From NCBI RefSeq assembly GCF_000241525.1, contig NZ_AHIL01000041.1:170403-234402 (forward strand): DNA of 64,000 bases, in the 5' to 3' direction. Under the pieces are notes generated by a model. It was not told the origin of the DNA, did no database searches, and saw nothing but the letters and a program-made list of their open reading frames with translations. The translations under genes and the position numbers were made by a program. Below are positions 50,751 through 59,763 of the stretch, one piece after another; the first letter of the stretch is position 1; every line of letters begins with the position of its first letter. The stretch is from Comamonas testosteroni ATCC 11996. Its GTDB lineage: Bacteria; Pseudomonadota; Gammaproteobacteria; Burkholderiales; Burkholderiaceae_C.

Positions 50751-51791
50751 ATGAGTTTGCTGATCTTGGGAATCGAATCCTCTTGTGATGAAACCGGTGT
50801 GGCCCTGGTGCGCACGCCGGACGGCCAAGGTGTGCCCACCTTGCTGAGTCATGCGCTGCACAGCCAGATTGAAATGCACCGCGCCTATGGCGGTGTGGTG
50901 CCCGAGCTGGCCAGCCGTGACCATATTCGCCGTGTGCTGCCGCTGACCGAGAAGGTGCTGGCCGAATCCGGGGAGCAGCTCGAAAACGTCGATGTGATTG
51001 CCTTTACGCGCGGACCGGGTCTTGCCGGGGCTTTGCTGGTCGGCTCCGGTGCAGCCTGTGCCATGGCAGCCGCGCTGGACAAGCCCGTGCTGGGTGTGCA
51101 CCACCTCGAAGGCCATCTGCTCTCGCCCTTCCTGAGTGCCGACCCGCCGGAGTTCCCGTTCGTGGCCCTGCTGGTCTCGGGGGGGCACACCCAGCTCATG
51201 CGTGTGGACGGCGTGGGCGAATACGAAATCCTCGGTGAAACCATCGATGATGCGGCGGGCGAGGCTTTCGACAAATCGGCCAAGCTCATGGGCTTGCCCT
51301 ATCCGGGCGGTCCCGTGCTCTCGAAGCTGGCGGAGGGCGGCGATCCTCAGGCCTTCAAGCTGCCTCGTCCCCTGCTGCATTCGGGCGATCTGGACTTCTC
51401 GTTTGCCGGCCTCAAGACGGCTGTGCTGACCCAGGCCAAGAAGCTGGGTGACGAGCTCGAAGCGCGCAAGGCCGATCTGGCCGCCAGCACCCAAGCCGCG
51501 ATTGTGGATGTGCTGGTCAAGAAAACCATGGCCGCACTCAAGCAGACCGGCATGAAGCGCGTGGTGGTGGCGGGAGGTGTGGGGGCCAACAAGCAGCTGC
51601 GCGAGCAGCTCAATGAAGCCTGCGCCAAGCACAAGATCCGCGTGCACTACCCCGAGCTGCATCTGTGCACCGACAACGGCGCCATGATTGCCATGGCTGC
51701 CGCCATGCGCATACAGGCGGGACGCGAACAGGCGCTGCATGAATATGCGTTTGATGTGAAGCCGCGCTGGCCGCTGGATTCGCTCAGGTGA
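50751..51791 (+). CDS. tsaD: tRNA N6-adenosine threonylcarbamoyltransferase TsaD
   Basis: The 346-residue enzyme transfers threonylcarbamoyl to A37 of tRNAs reading ANN codons. Family motifs: [39 protein letters not shown] (metal-binding histidines), [40 protein letters not shown] and [20 protein letters not shown] near the C-terminus. Length and start are standard. The terminator is at 51803-51831. Confidence 0.97.
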   Translation: MSLLILGIESSCDETGVALVRTPDGQGVPTLLSHALHSQIEMHRAYGGVVPELASRDHIRRVLPLTEKVLAESGEQLENVDVIAFTRGPGLAGALLVGSGAACAMAAALDKPVLGVHHLEGHLLSPFLSADPPEFPFVALLVSGGHTQLMRVDGVGEYEILGETIDDAAGEAFDKSAKLMGLPYPGGPVLSKLAEGGDPQAFKLPRPLLHSGDLDFSFAGLKTAVLTQAKKLGDELEARKADLAASTQAAIVDVLVKKTMAALKQTGMKRVVVAGGVGANKQLREQLNEACAKHKIRVHYPELHLCTDNGAMIAMAAAMRIQAGREQALHEYAFDVKPRWPLDSLR

Positions 51792-51802
51792 GTTCGTACA
51801 GC

Positions 51803-51831
51803 AAAAAAGCAGCCCGGGTGGCTGCTTTTTT
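51803..51831. terminator. Bidirectional terminator between tsaD and wrbA
   Basis: AAAAAAGCAGCC-CGGGT-GGCTGCTTTTTT separates two convergent genes. It is nearly identical to hairpins at 20035 and 22892. Confidence 0.9.
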
Positions 51832-51846
51832 CATGGCTGTCTGCGC

Positions 51847-52449
51847 TTATCCGGCCAGCTTTACGGCGAGTTTCGCCACGTTCTGGCCCTGGTAGCGGGC
51901 AATGCTCAGCTCGTCGGGATGAGGCTGGCGCGAACCATCGGCACCCGCAATCGTCGAAGCACCATAAGGCGAGTTGCCGCCCTTGACCGCGCTCAGATTG
52001 GTCTGTTCTGGCAGCGGATAGCCCAGCGGCACGATGATCATGCCGTGATGAGCCAGTGTCGCCCAGGTGGTCGTGGCCGTCATTTCCTGGCCGCCGCCGG
52101 TGCCGGTCGAGGTGAAGACGCTGCCGATCTTGTTGATCAGGGCCCCCTTGACCCAGAGACCGCCGGTCTGGTCGAGAAAGCTGCGCATCTGGCCCGGCAT
52201 ATTGCCAAAGCGCGTGGGCACGCCAAACAGGATGGCATCGTAGTCGGCCAGTTCGGCTGGGCTGGCGACCTCGGCGGTCTGATTGGCCTTGCCGCCGGCG
52301 TTCTTGAAGACATCCTCGGGCATGGTTTCGGGCACGCGCTTGACGGTGACCTCGGCACCGCTGACGCTGCGGGCGCCTTCGGCCACGGCCTGCGCCATGG
52401 TTTCGATATGACCGTACATGGAGTAGTAGAGAACCAGCACTTTTGCCAT
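51847..52449 (-). CDS. wrbA: NAD(P)H:quinone oxidoreductase WrbA
   Basis: The 200-residue flavodoxin-like enzyme reduces quinones with two electrons. [20 protein letters not shown] is the characteristic start, and [40 protein letters not shown] and [20 protein letters not shown] are the FMN contacts. The frame is open for another 61 codons upstream without similarity. A hairpin (52483-52499) lies in the leader. Confidence 0.96.
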   Translation of the reverse strand: MAKVLVLYYSMYGHIETMAQAVAEGARSVSGAEVTVKRVPETMPEDVFKNAGGKANQTAEVASPAELADYDAILFGVPTRFGNMPGQMRSFLDQTGGLWVKGALINKIGSVFTSTGTGGGQEMTATTTWATLAHHGMIIVPLGYPLPEQTNLSAVKGGNSPYGASTIAGADGSRQPHPDELSIARYQGQNVAKLAVKLAG

Positions 52450-52847
52450 TTTGAGCAGCCTTGAAAATGGGACCAGGGAGGAATGCCGTCTAGCGGCATG
52501 CGGAGCATTGTTGGGCAGAGCACAGCGTCTGCGGCCACAAGTTTGGAGCGCATGGCTGTAGGTCAACAAGCCAATCAAACCCGTAGATCCGAATGCACCA
52601 AAAAGGTGCATTAAACAAGAGCCTTTCGTCAACAGTACTGATGATTGAGGAGGAGCTGCTACTTTTTAAGGAGCCGTAAACCTATTCCTGAATTGCGCTT
52701 GGGTAAGGAAACATGCCGACTTAAAAATCGCTTCATTGTTTGCGAAAGTCAATATCGCTGCGATCTGAGTGAGCGTTGCTGGTCTAAGTACGGGAGTCAG
52801 GCCTACAGTCCAGGATGGCGCTGAATAGTTAGGGGAGGGAGCGATAT
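52450..52847. other. Intergenic region holding the start of the tandem duplication
   Basis: About 400 bases without a gene. ATGCCG-TCTAG-CGGCAT at 52483-52499 may be an operator or hairpin for wrbA. From 52587 the sequence is the first copy of a block repeated about 1,078 bases downstream. Confidence 0.6.
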
Positions 52848-53459
52848 ATGAAGTACCCAAGAACTGGGTGGATGGTTGCGGGCCTGATGGCCGCTGTATT
52901 GGCTGGTTGTGGCGGTGGGGGGAGCGATGGAGGTCTCGAAGGAGGGAGCAGCAATGACGGCCAGCCTCAGACGCCGAACGTCCCCGAGGTCGCAGCTCCT
53001 GGTGTTGTCAGTCCGTTTCTCGGTGTCTGGAAAAACTATCCGGACAACTATTGCACCGCTAACTGGGGAGTGGTTCCTGCATCGGAGCACAGTCAGAAAG
53101 GTGTGATGCCTGTGAGCTATGAGTTCACGGAGTCCACCATGTCGTACACGCACAATATCTACTCCGATTTGCAGTGCAAGCAGCTGGAGGGCTCGGTGAC
53201 GCTGACTGGGAAGATCAGCTGGGCTGCGGTGACGATAGATGGCTGGAAGTCGGCCGTGCGTGCCGAGCTGACCTACACCGGCTCGAAAGCGACGGGCAAT
53301 ATTGCGGTGGATGAGGCCGAAGCGACGGATGAATATGAAGATGACGGCAAAACAATTCTGGGCATTGCCAACAACCAGTTGTTTATAGGCGACCTGCTTA
53401 CTGCGGGTCCCGATGGCTATCCCAGGCGCTTCCGCAGCGAGCCAGCGGCCTATAGATAG
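52848..53459 (+). CDS. Small lipoprotein of unknown function (copy A)
   Basis: The 203-residue protein has a lipoprotein signal MKYPRTGWMVAGLMAAVLAG followed by CGGGGSDGG; the Gly-Ser/Pro linker leads to a beta-rich domain (SPFLGVWKNYPDNYCTANWG, then VTLTGKISWAAVTIDGWKS). Two cysteines in the mature part (NYCTA and LQCKQ) may form a disulfide. No family was recognised. It is almost the same as copy B, minus a four-residue insertion (PS in the linker and extra residues in RRYQKDQK). GGGAGCG lies just before the ATG. Confidence 0.8.
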   Translation: MKYPRTGWMVAGLMAAVLAGCGGGGSDGGLEGGSSNDGQPQTPNVPEVAAPGVVSPFLGVWKNYPDNYCTANWGVVPASEHSQKGVMPVSYEFTESTMSYTHNIYSDLQCKQLEGSVTLTGKISWAAVTIDGWKSAVRAELTYTGSKATGNIAVDEAEATDEYEDDGKTILGIANNQLFIGDLLTAGPDGYPRRFRSEPAAYR

Positions 53460-53481
53460 GCGTTGAGATTACCTCAACAAG

Positions 53482-53520
53482 AAAGCCCGCAGTGCATAGG
53501 CATTGCGGGCTTTGTGCTTT
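53482..53520 (+). terminator. Terminator of lipoprotein copy A
   Basis: AAAGCCCGCA and TGCGGGCTTT form a 10-base stem with a 12-base loop, followed by GTGCTTT. Confidence 0.75.
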
Positions 53521-53587
53521 CCGGCCGACCTCTTGCTAAGAGGAGATAGAAGAAAGGATGAGGCTGGCCGGTCGGCGTAAACAGCGC

Positions 53588-53664
53588 TTACTCAATGCTC
53601 AGCGTCACGGCCTTGCTCTGGGGCTCGAGCTTGGCCAGGGTCAGCGTCAGCACGCCATGCTCGA
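53588..53664 (-). pseudogene. 3' stub of hsp20 left by the duplication
   Basis: These 77 bases correspond to the last 25 codons and stop codon of hsp20 (54679-55062), reading LEHGVLTLTLAKLEPQSKAV in the minus-strand frame. Upstream of this the hsp20 sequence is missing and copy B begins. It has no start and cannot be expressed as a protein. Confidence 0.88.
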
Positions 53665-53926
53665 ATCCGAATGCACCAGAAAGGTGCATTAGACAAGAGC
53701 CTTTCGTCAACAGTACTGATGATTGAGGAGGCGCTGCTACTTTTTAAGGAGCTGTAAACCTATTCCTGGATTGTGCTTGGGTAAGGAAACATGCCGACTT
53801 AAAAATCGCGTTCATTGTTTGCGAAAGCCGACACCGCTGCGATCTGAGTCATCGCTGCTGGTCTGAGTACGGGAGTCAGGACTACAGTTCAGGATGGAGC
53901 TGAATAATTAAACGAGGGAGCGATAT

Positions 53927-54550
53927 ATGAAGTACCCAAGAACTGGGTGGATGGTTGCGGGCCTGATGGCCGCTGCACTGGCTGGTTGTGGCGGTGGGGG
54001 GAGCGATGGAGGTCTCGAAGGAGGGAGCAGCACTGACGGCCAGCCTCAGACGCCGAGTCCCGTCCCCGAGGTCGCAGCTCCTGGTGTTGTCAGTCCGTTT
54101 CTCGGTGTCTGGAAGAGCTATCCGGACAACTATTGCACCGCTGACTGGGGAGTGGTTCCTGCATCGAGGCGTTATCAGAAAGATCAGAAAGGTGTGATGC
54201 CTGTGAGCTTTGAGTTCACGGAATCCACCATGTCGTACACGCACAATATCTACTCCGATTTGCAGTGCAAGCAGCTGGAGGGCTCGGTGACGCTGACTGG
54301 GAAGATCAGCTGGGCTGCGGTGACGATAGATGGCTGGAAGCCGGTCGTGCGTGCCGAGTTGACCTACACCGGCTCGAAAGCGACGGGCAATATTGCGGTG
54401 GATGAGGCCCACGCGACGGACGAATATGAAGATAACGGAAAAACAATTCTGGGCATTGCCAACAACCAGTTGTTTATGGGCGACCTGCTTACTGCGGGTG
54501 CCGATGGCTATCCCAGGCGCTTCTTAAGCGAGCCACTGGCCTATAGATAG
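53927..54550 (+). CDS. Small lipoprotein of unknown function (copy B)
   Basis: The 207-residue protein has the same lipoprotein signal (MKYPRTGWMVAGLMAAALAG, then C) and domain as copy A. Differences include SPVPEV for NVPEV, RRYQKDQK for EHSQK, and several single substitutions, mostly conservative, which suggests both copies are kept functional. No family was recognised. It is preceded by the same upstream region and followed by the same terminator hairpin. Confidence 0.8.
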   Translation: MKYPRTGWMVAGLMAAALAGCGGGGSDGGLEGGSSTDGQPQTPSPVPEVAAPGVVSPFLGVWKSYPDNYCTADWGVVPASRRYQKDQKGVMPVSFEFTESTMSYTHNIYSDLQCKQLEGSVTLTGKISWAAVTIDGWKPVVRAELTYTGSKATGNIAVDEAHATDEYEDNGKTILGIANNQLFMGDLLTAGADGYPRRFLSEPLAYR

Positions 54551-54572
54551 GCGTTGAGATTGCCTCAACAAG

Positions 54573-54611
54573 AAAGCCCGCAGTGCATAGGCATTGCGGG
54601 CTTTGTGCTTT
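54573..54611. terminator. Terminator shared by lipoprotein copy B and hsp20
   Basis: The same AAAGCCCGCA/TGCGGGCTTT stem as at 53482. It lies between the lipoprotein gene and the convergent hsp20 gene, so it can serve both. Confidence 0.75.
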
Positions 54612-54678
54612 CCGGCCGACCTCTTGCTAAGAGGAGATGGAAGAAAGGATGAGGCTGGCCGGTCGGCGTAAACAGCGC

Positions 54679-55062
54679 TTATTCGATGCTCAGCGTCACG
54701 GCTTTGCTCTGGGGCTCGAGTTTGGCCAGGGTCAGCGTGAGCACTCCATGCTCGAGCTTGGCATTGCTTTTGGCAGCATCGATTTCATGGCCCAGATCCC
54801 AGGTGTATCTCACCTGGCGGGATGCGCCTTCCACGCTTTCAAGCTTTGCGACGGAACCTTCCAGCGAGAGTTTGAGTTGCTCGCGTGCCAGGCCTGGCAC
54901 ATCCAGGGTCAGGGTCGTGAATTGGTCATCGCGACTGACTTGAACCTGGCGTTGTACGGGGCTTGCAGCGCCCAGGGTTTCCTGCAGAAAGCGTTGCAGG
55001 GCCAAGTCGGCGGCGCGAGGGGATACAAAGGTATTACGGCTCATCACAGGGGCGAAGAACAT
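54679..55062 (-). CDS. Hsp20/alpha-crystallin family small heat-shock protein
   Basis: The 127-residue protein has an alpha-crystallin domain from about residue 35 to 125: RQVQVSRDDQFTTLTLDVPG, LAREQLKLSLEGSVAKLESV and KLEHGVLTLTLAKLEPQSKA, with the GVLTLTL motif of the family. The N-terminal arm is short (MFFAPVMSRNTFVSPRAADL). AAAGGAG lies 8 bases before the ATG, and a sigma-32-like promoter precedes it. It keeps unfolded proteins soluble during stress. Confidence 0.92.
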   Translation of the reverse strand: MFFAPVMSRNTFVSPRAADLALQRFLQETLGAASPVQRQVQVSRDDQFTTLTLDVPGLAREQLKLSLEGSVAKLESVEGASRQVRYTWDLGHEIDAAKSNAKLEHGVLTLTLAKLEPQSKAVTLSIE

Positions 55063-55112
55063 GGTGTTTAACTCCTTTAAACTGCGCGGCTTGCGTTGTT
55101 GCCGCTTGGTTC

Positions 55113-55142
55113 ATAGGTAGGTGGTGGCAAGCACATTTCAAG
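55113..55142 (-). promoter_or_regulatory. Sigma-32 (RpoH)-type promoter of hsp20
   Basis: On the minus strand CTTGAAA (-35, 55136-55142) is followed after 14 bases by CCTACCTAT (-10, 55113-55121). The consensus is CTTGAAA-N11-15-CCCCATNT; the -35 is a perfect match, the -10 partial. The -35 element lies close to the ribosome binding site of the divergent gene at 55154. Confidence 0.6.
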
Positions 55143-55153
55143 AGGTTTTTTTG

Positions 55154-56446
55154 ATGAATAAATTGCGCCGTGATGCCTTGAAATACCTGCAGTTGCCACT
55201 ACTATGCGCGCCGTTCGGCATTGCTGGCGCTGCTGTGGCGGCAGCCAAGGCCAAGCTTGCGCAACCCATCAAGCTGGCACTGGTGGAGAGTCTTTCGGGC
55301 CCGTTTGCAAACACGGGCGAAGCCGTTTTCCGCAATGTGCTGTGGGCGACCGAGCGAGTGAACGCGCGCGGCGGCGTGCGCCTGGCCGATGGTCTGCATG
55401 AGTTGGTGATAGAGCGCTATGACAGCAAGGGCCAGAACGAAGAGGCACTGTCGGCGCTGCGTGCGGCCATAGACAGCGGTGCGCGCATCATCATGCAGGG
55501 CAACTCGTCGGCTACGGCGGCGGCGCTTCTTGACGCCATCGACAAGCACAACAGCCGGGACCCTTCGCGCCGTGTGCTGTATCTGAACTATTCGGCCGTG
55601 GACCCGGCGCTGACCAACGAGCGCTGCAGCTTCTGGCATTTCCGCTTCGATGCCCATGCCGATATGCGCATGGCTGCGCTGATGGAGGTCATCAAGGACG
55701 ACAAGGCCGTACACAGTGCCTATCTGATTGGGCAGGACTACAGCTTTGGCCAGGCCGTGTTGCGCGAAGCAAGGCGTCAGCTTGGCATGCAACGGCCTGA
55801 TGTGCGCATTGTGGGCGACGAGTTGCACCCTGTGGGCCGCGTCAAGGACTTTGCGCCCTATGCGGTCAAGATCAAGCAAAGCGGTGCCCAGGCCGTGATC
55901 ACGGGCAATTGGGGCAATGATCTGATGCTGCTCGTCAAGGCTGCGCGCGAGGCAGGCTACGAGGGGCGCTTCTACACCTTCTACGGCAATGCCCTGGGAG
56001 CTCCGGCGGCCTTGGGCGATGCCGGCGTGGGCAAGGTGCTGGCCGTGGCCGACTGGCTGCCCAATGTGCCAACGGCCGAGAGCCGAGCCTTCTATCAGTC
56101 CTTCCGTCAGCGCTTTCCCAGGCCGCAGGACGACTATGTGCATATGCGCATGCAGCTCATGATCGAGGCTCTTGCACAGAGCCTCGAAAAAGCCGGCAGC
56201 ACGGACACCGTCGCCGTGGCCCATGCCTTGGAGCATGCCAGGGTCCAGCTGGCGGGACGCTCGGGCAGCATGCGGGCGGCAGACCACCAGTTTCAGCAAT
56301 CGCTGGTGGTGGGCATGATGGAAAAGAGAGGTAGCTCAGGCGTGGACTTCGATGTGGAAGGCTCGGGCTACGGCTTCAAGGTAGTGCGCGAGATCTCTGC
56401 AGCCAGGGCAGAGATGCCAAGTCAGTGCCAGATGAAGCGCTTTTGA
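55154..56446 (+). CDS. Orphan ABC-transporter substrate-binding protein, LivK type (third)
   Basis: The 430-residue periplasmic protein starts MNKLRRDALKYLQLPLLCAP, with a Sec signal and probable cleavage near residue 30. The mature part is a Peripla_BP_6 protein (IKLALVESLSGPFANTGEAV, QNEEALSALRAAIDSGARII, AQAVITGNWGNDLMLLVKAA). It is less similar to the pair at 8559 and 18529 than those are to each other. No transporter genes are adjacent. AGAGG before the start is the likely ribosome binding site. Confidence 0.87.
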   Translation: MNKLRRDALKYLQLPLLCAPFGIAGAAVAAAKAKLAQPIKLALVESLSGPFANTGEAVFRNVLWATERVNARGGVRLADGLHELVIERYDSKGQNEEALSALRAAIDSGARIIMQGNSSATAAALLDAIDKHNSRDPSRRVLYLNYSAVDPALTNERCSFWHFRFDAHADMRMAALMEVIKDDKAVHSAYLIGQDYSFGQAVLREARRQLGMQRPDVRIVGDELHPVGRVKDFAPYAVKIKQSGAQAVITGNWGNDLMLLVKAAREAGYEGRFYTFYGNALGAPAALGDAGVGKVLAVADWLPNVPTAESRAFYQSFRQRFPRPQDDYVHMRMQLMIEALAQSLEKAGSTDTVAVAHALEHARVQLAGRSGSMRAADHQFQQSLVVGMMEKRGSSGVDFDVEGSGYGFKVVREISAARAEMPSQCQMKRF

Positions 56447-56462
56447 GTGGCTGGAGAACTAT

Positions 56463-56505
56463 TGAATCAATAGCTGTCAGCGCTTGTTGGAAAAAGCGCT
56501 GCAGC
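56463..56505. repeat. Dispersed short repeat, best copy
   Basis: TGAATCAATAGCTGTCAGCGCTT and AAGCGCTGCAGCC form a stem of 8 perfect bases (CAGCGCTT/AAGCGCTG) around an 8-base loop. It lies between two convergent genes, so it may also end transcription. Related copies are near 13049, 19897, 19981, 37037, 37108 and 40431. Confidence 0.65.
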
Positions 56506-56515
56506 CCGAATTAAT

Positions 56516-57658
56516 CTAGTTGCGTGTAGCAGAGGCGGTCTGGCTGGCCAGATAGGCTTCATGTACCTCGCGCCCCAGCTCGATCACCGACAGCGCATAG
56601 AACGCCGACCAGTTATAGCGCGTGATGGCGTAGAAGTTCTCTGTGCCCGCGATGTACTCCGTGGGGCCGGAGCTGCCGTTCTTCAGCTCGATCAGTGCCA
56701 GCGGACGCTCATAGTTGTCGGCGCCCAGTACACGTACTTCGCGTTCTGCCATCTGCGTGGCCGTAAACGTGGGGTTGATATCGGGTGCCAGCAGGGTTGC
56801 CAGATTCTCGCCCTGGGCGCGCATGTCCACGGTAAAGGCCGTGGGCAGGCCCGGCTTCCAGCCATGGCCGACGAAGTAGTTGGCGACCGAGCCGATGGCG
56901 TCGGTGGCGCTGTTGAACAGGTCTATGCGGCCGTCACCGTCAAAGTCGACCGCGTATTTGTCCCAGCTGGTGGGCATGAACTGACCCAGGCCCATGGCGC
57001 CGGCATAGCTGCCGCGTAGCGCAAACGGGTCGCTGCCCGTGCGGCTGGCCGTTACCAGTACCTGCTCAAGCTCGCCACGGAAGTAGTCGCTGCGGGCCTG
57101 TGCACGAGGGTGGGCCTGCGGAAAATCCAGTGCCAGCGTGGCCAGCGCATCCATCACGCGAAAGTTGCCCATGTTGCGACCGTAAATGGTTTCCACGCCG
57201 ATGATGCCGACGATGATCTCTGCGGGCACGCCGAACTGCTGCTCGGCTCGCGCGAGTGCCTGGCGGTTGGCCTGCCAGAACTGCACGCCTGCGCGTATGC
57301 GTACGGGGTCGATGAAGCGGCTGCGGTACACCGTCCAGTTCTTCACAAAGGTCTTGCCGGCCGGTGTCATCAGGCGTGCGACCACGGGCAGGTTGCGCGC
57401 TTCGCTCAGCTGCGCACGCACCCAGTCGACAGGCAGATCGCGGCGGGCAGCGATTTCTTCGGCCAGTTGCATGGCGTCGCTGCGGCCGGCATAGGCCACG
57501 GCCGTAGCGGCTGCAGCCGTGACTGCTGCTGCCGGAGCCGCCTTGCGGACGACCTTTTTGGCCGGTGCGGCGATGGCGCCGGCGGTCAGCAGGCACAGGG
57601 CCAGAGTACTCAGTGTTGTAGCTTTAAGGTGCTTGATGCTATTGAGGGTGCTGCTCAT
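56516..57658 (-). CDS. mltB: Lytic murein transglycosylase B
   Basis: The 380-residue enzyme cleaves peptidoglycan glycan strands. The catalytic glutamate lies in IIGVETIYGRNMG at about residue 152-164, and the family pieces GAMGLGQFMPTSWDKYAVDF and DAIGSVANYFVGHGW follow. A signal peptide (TLSTLALCLLTAGAIAAPAK) without a lipobox makes it a soluble periplasmic form. The C-terminal domain (ENFYAITRYNWSAFYALSVI) is typical. Its start overlaps the tgpA stop by 4 bases. Confidence 0.94.
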   Translation of the reverse strand: MSSTLNSIKHLKATTLSTLALCLLTAGAIAAPAKKVVRKAAPAAAVTAAAATAVAYAGRSDAMQLAEEIAARRDLPVDWVRAQLSEARNLPVVARLMTPAGKTFVKNWTVYRSRFIDPVRIRAGVQFWQANRQALARAEQQFGVPAEIIVGIIGVETIYGRNMGNFRVMDALATLALDFPQAHPRAQARSDYFRGELEQVLVTASRTGSDPFALRGSYAGAMGLGQFMPTSWDKYAVDFDGDGRIDLFNSATDAIGSVANYFVGHGWKPGLPTAFTVDMRAQGENLATLLAPDINPTFTATQMAEREVRVLGADNYERPLALIELKNGSSGPTEYIAGTENFYAITRYNWSAFYALSVIELGREVHEAYLASQTASATRN

Positions 57659-59763
57659 GTTTTATTTCTTGAGAGATAGGGCCAGCGCTGCTTCCGGATG
57701 GACAGCCAGCGTCGGCGCAAGGTCTTCAGTTCGTTGGTTTCGGTGCTGGAGGATGGCGCATAGCGTAGCCTCTCCATGTCCAGCAACCAGTCGGATAAGG
57801 CCGCAGCGAGGGGGGCAGATGCTGATTCCTCGGCCCAACGCTCCTGCACGCGGCGCGAGAGGCTGCGTGCAGAGTCGCTGGCGCCGCTCGCCACGCCTGC
57901 GCGCTGCAGCCGCAGCCTGGCTGCGTGCATGAGCTGGCTCCAGCCATCGCGCTGTAGACGTGTGGCGCGGGCCCAGATCAGCCACAGCAGCGCCAGAGCA
58001 CTCAAGCTGCCCGCCAGCAGGCGCATCAGATCCGTCCAGCTCGGCGATTCAAAGCCCAGGCTCTGCAGCAGATTGAGCTGACGGGTTTGTGTGTAATTGA
58101 TCACCCATTGGTTCCAGCGGTTGTTGACGGCCTCCCAGACGGAGCGCAGCTTCTGCAGCGTGCCGGTATCGACGAAGTTGCCAACGGCGCTGGCAAAGGC
58201 GCCGGGGGGGGCACTCAGGCGCTGGAACTGGCCGACCCGGCTGGGTGCGACAGCGCCCGTGGGGTCCACACGGAGCCAGCCCCGGCCGGCAATCCAGACT
58301 TCGGTCCAGGCATGGGCATCGCTGTTGCGCACGGTCCAGTAGTTGTCCACGCTGTTGCGGTCGCCGCCCTGGTAGCCGGTCACGATGCGCGCGGGCACTC
58401 CCATGCCGCGCATGAGCACGACAAAGGCGGAGGCGATGTGCTCGCAAAAGCCTTGCCTGCTGTCAAACCAGAAGTCATCGGCCGTGTGGACGCTGTCCAC
58501 CACGCCGGGCTCCAGTGTGTAGGTGTAGCCGCCGGTTTTCAGGCGCTGCAGGGCGGCGGCAATCAATCTGTCCGTATCCGTATCAGCGCCTGCCTGGGCG
58601 CGCAGTTCGGCCTGCAATTGTTCCCCCAAAGCCCGTGTGCGCGGGTTGCTGCCGGCCGGCAGCTGCAGATAGCGCTTGAGCTCGGGCGTGAGCTGCAGCG
58701 GTCCGTGGCTGAAGTCGAGATAGCTTTGGGCATCGACACGCAGCACGTCGGTAATCGGGCGCCAGCTCAGCCACTGAAGGCTGGAGCTCATGCGCAGCCT
58801 GCCTACCGAGGCGCCCGGCGGAATCTGGGGCTCGGTCCTGACAACGTCCAGCAGCGTCAGCCAGCGGCGCTTGCTGGGCTCGATCAGCATCTGGTAGCGG
58901 ACGGGTTCACCGCTCACGCGCAGCTGAGGCATGGCCATGGCGTCAAGCACAGGGTCGGCTTGCCAGTTGCGGCCATCGAACTGGCTGAGCACGGGGCCGC
59001 GAAAGTACAGGGTGTTGGCGGGCGGCTCCTGGCCTCCGGGAGTATCGAAGCGGATGCGCAGGGCCACGCTATCGTCGAGTGCCAGTGCGGCGACTTCGCC
59101 CACACGCATGTTCTCGGACAGGCCCGAGCGGCCGGCCATATCGTCGGACGGGACGCCCCATAGCGGGGCCATGCGCGGAAAGAACAGAAACAGCGCCACC
59201 ATTACAGGAGCACCCCAGAGTGCAAGCCAGCTGGCGGTGCGAAGTGCCTGCATCAATGGCGGCTTGCCCGCTGTCATATGGGCGTTGACCAGGGCAGTGA
59301 GCAAGCCCATCAGTCCCAGCACCATGGCCGCAGCAGTGGGCAGGGACTGCGAATAGAAAAAATTGCTGAGCAACACGAAGAAGCCCAGAAAGAACACCAC
59401 CATGGCATCGCGCCGGGCGCGCAGCTCCAGCGTCTTGAGCGCCAGCAGCATCACGATCAGAGTCACACCGGCATCGCGGCCCACAATCGTTTTGTGCGTG
59501 GCCCAGGTAGCTCCAATGGCGATGGCTAGTGCGCCCGCCAGCACCCAGCGGCCGGGTAGAGGTGCGCCGGTCAGTGCCAGGTGAGCACGCCACAGCAACA
59601 GAGCTGCGGCAAAGGCGCTGGTCCACCAAGGTGTGTGCTGAATCTGCGGCAGCATGATCCAGGCGATGACGGCGAGCAGAAACAGAGTGTCCCGTGTATC
59701 GCGCGGTAGGGTCGTAAGGCGTTGCAGCCAGTTGCTGCCGACGGAAGAGGCAGTTGCTTTCAT
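57655..59763 (-). CDS. tgpA: Transglutaminase-like membrane protein TgpA (DUF3488/DUF4129)
   Basis: The 702-residue protein has six or so hydrophobic segments in the first 190 residues (DUF3488), a periplasmic transglutaminase-like core with the catalytic triad cysteine in SRQGFCEHIASAFV, histidine in DAHAWTEVWIAGRGW and aspartate in VDPTGAV, one further membrane segment (LLAGSLSALALLWLIW) and a C-terminal DUF4129 helix. It is essential in Pseudomonas and linked to the cell envelope. It overlaps DUF58 by 4 bases at its start and mltB by 4 bases at its end. Confidence 0.93.
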   Translation of the reverse strand: MKATASSVGSNWLQRLTTLPRDTRDTLFLLAVIAWIMLPQIQHTPWWTSAFAAALLLWRAHLALTGAPLPGRWVLAGALAIAIGATWATHKTIVGRDAGVTLIVMLLALKTLELRARRDAMVVFFLGFFVLLSNFFYSQSLPTAAAMVLGLMGLLTALVNAHMTAGKPPLMQALRTASWLALWGAPVMVALFLFFPRMAPLWGVPSDDMAGRSGLSENMRVGEVAALALDDSVALRIRFDTPGGQEPPANTLYFRGPVLSQFDGRNWQADPVLDAMAMPQLRVSGEPVRYQMLIEPSKRRWLTLLDVVRTEPQIPPGASVGRLRMSSSLQWLSWRPITDVLRVDAQSYLDFSHGPLQLTPELKRYLQLPAGSNPRTRALGEQLQAELRAQAGADTDTDRLIAAALQRLKTGGYTYTLEPGVVDSVHTADDFWFDSRQGFCEHIASAFVVLMRGMGVPARIVTGYQGGDRNSVDNYWTVRNSDAHAWTEVWIAGRGWLRVDPTGAVAPSRVGQFQRLSAPPGAFASAVGNFVDTGTLQKLRSVWEAVNNRWNQWVINYTQTRQLNLLQSLGFESPSWTDLMRLLAGSLSALALLWLIWARATRLQRDGWSQLMHAARLRLQRAGVASGASDSARSLSRRVQERWAEESASAPLAAALSDWLLDMERLRYAPSSSTETNELKTLRRRWLSIRKQRWPYLSRNKT

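Larger units (their letters stand above)
52587..53664. repeat. Tandem duplication, copy A (1,078 bases)
   Basis: Copy A contains upstream DNA, a lipoprotein gene, a terminator hairpin and the last 77 bases of hsp20. It is followed directly by copy B at 53665-54755. The junction reads GCTCGA-ATCCGAATGC, the hsp20 end joined to the block's left end, with at most one base of microhomology. The copies differ by scattered substitutions, a one-base indel upstream of the gene and a 12-base in-frame insertion in copy B. Confidence 0.9.
53665..54755. repeat. Tandem duplication, copy B (1,091 bases)
   Basis: The second copy of the block, ending within hsp20. It shares the left boundary sequence ATCCGAATGCACC with copy A. 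Because copy B runs into intact hsp20, copy B's right end is the original context, and the left flank of copy A is the original left context. Confidence 0.9.
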
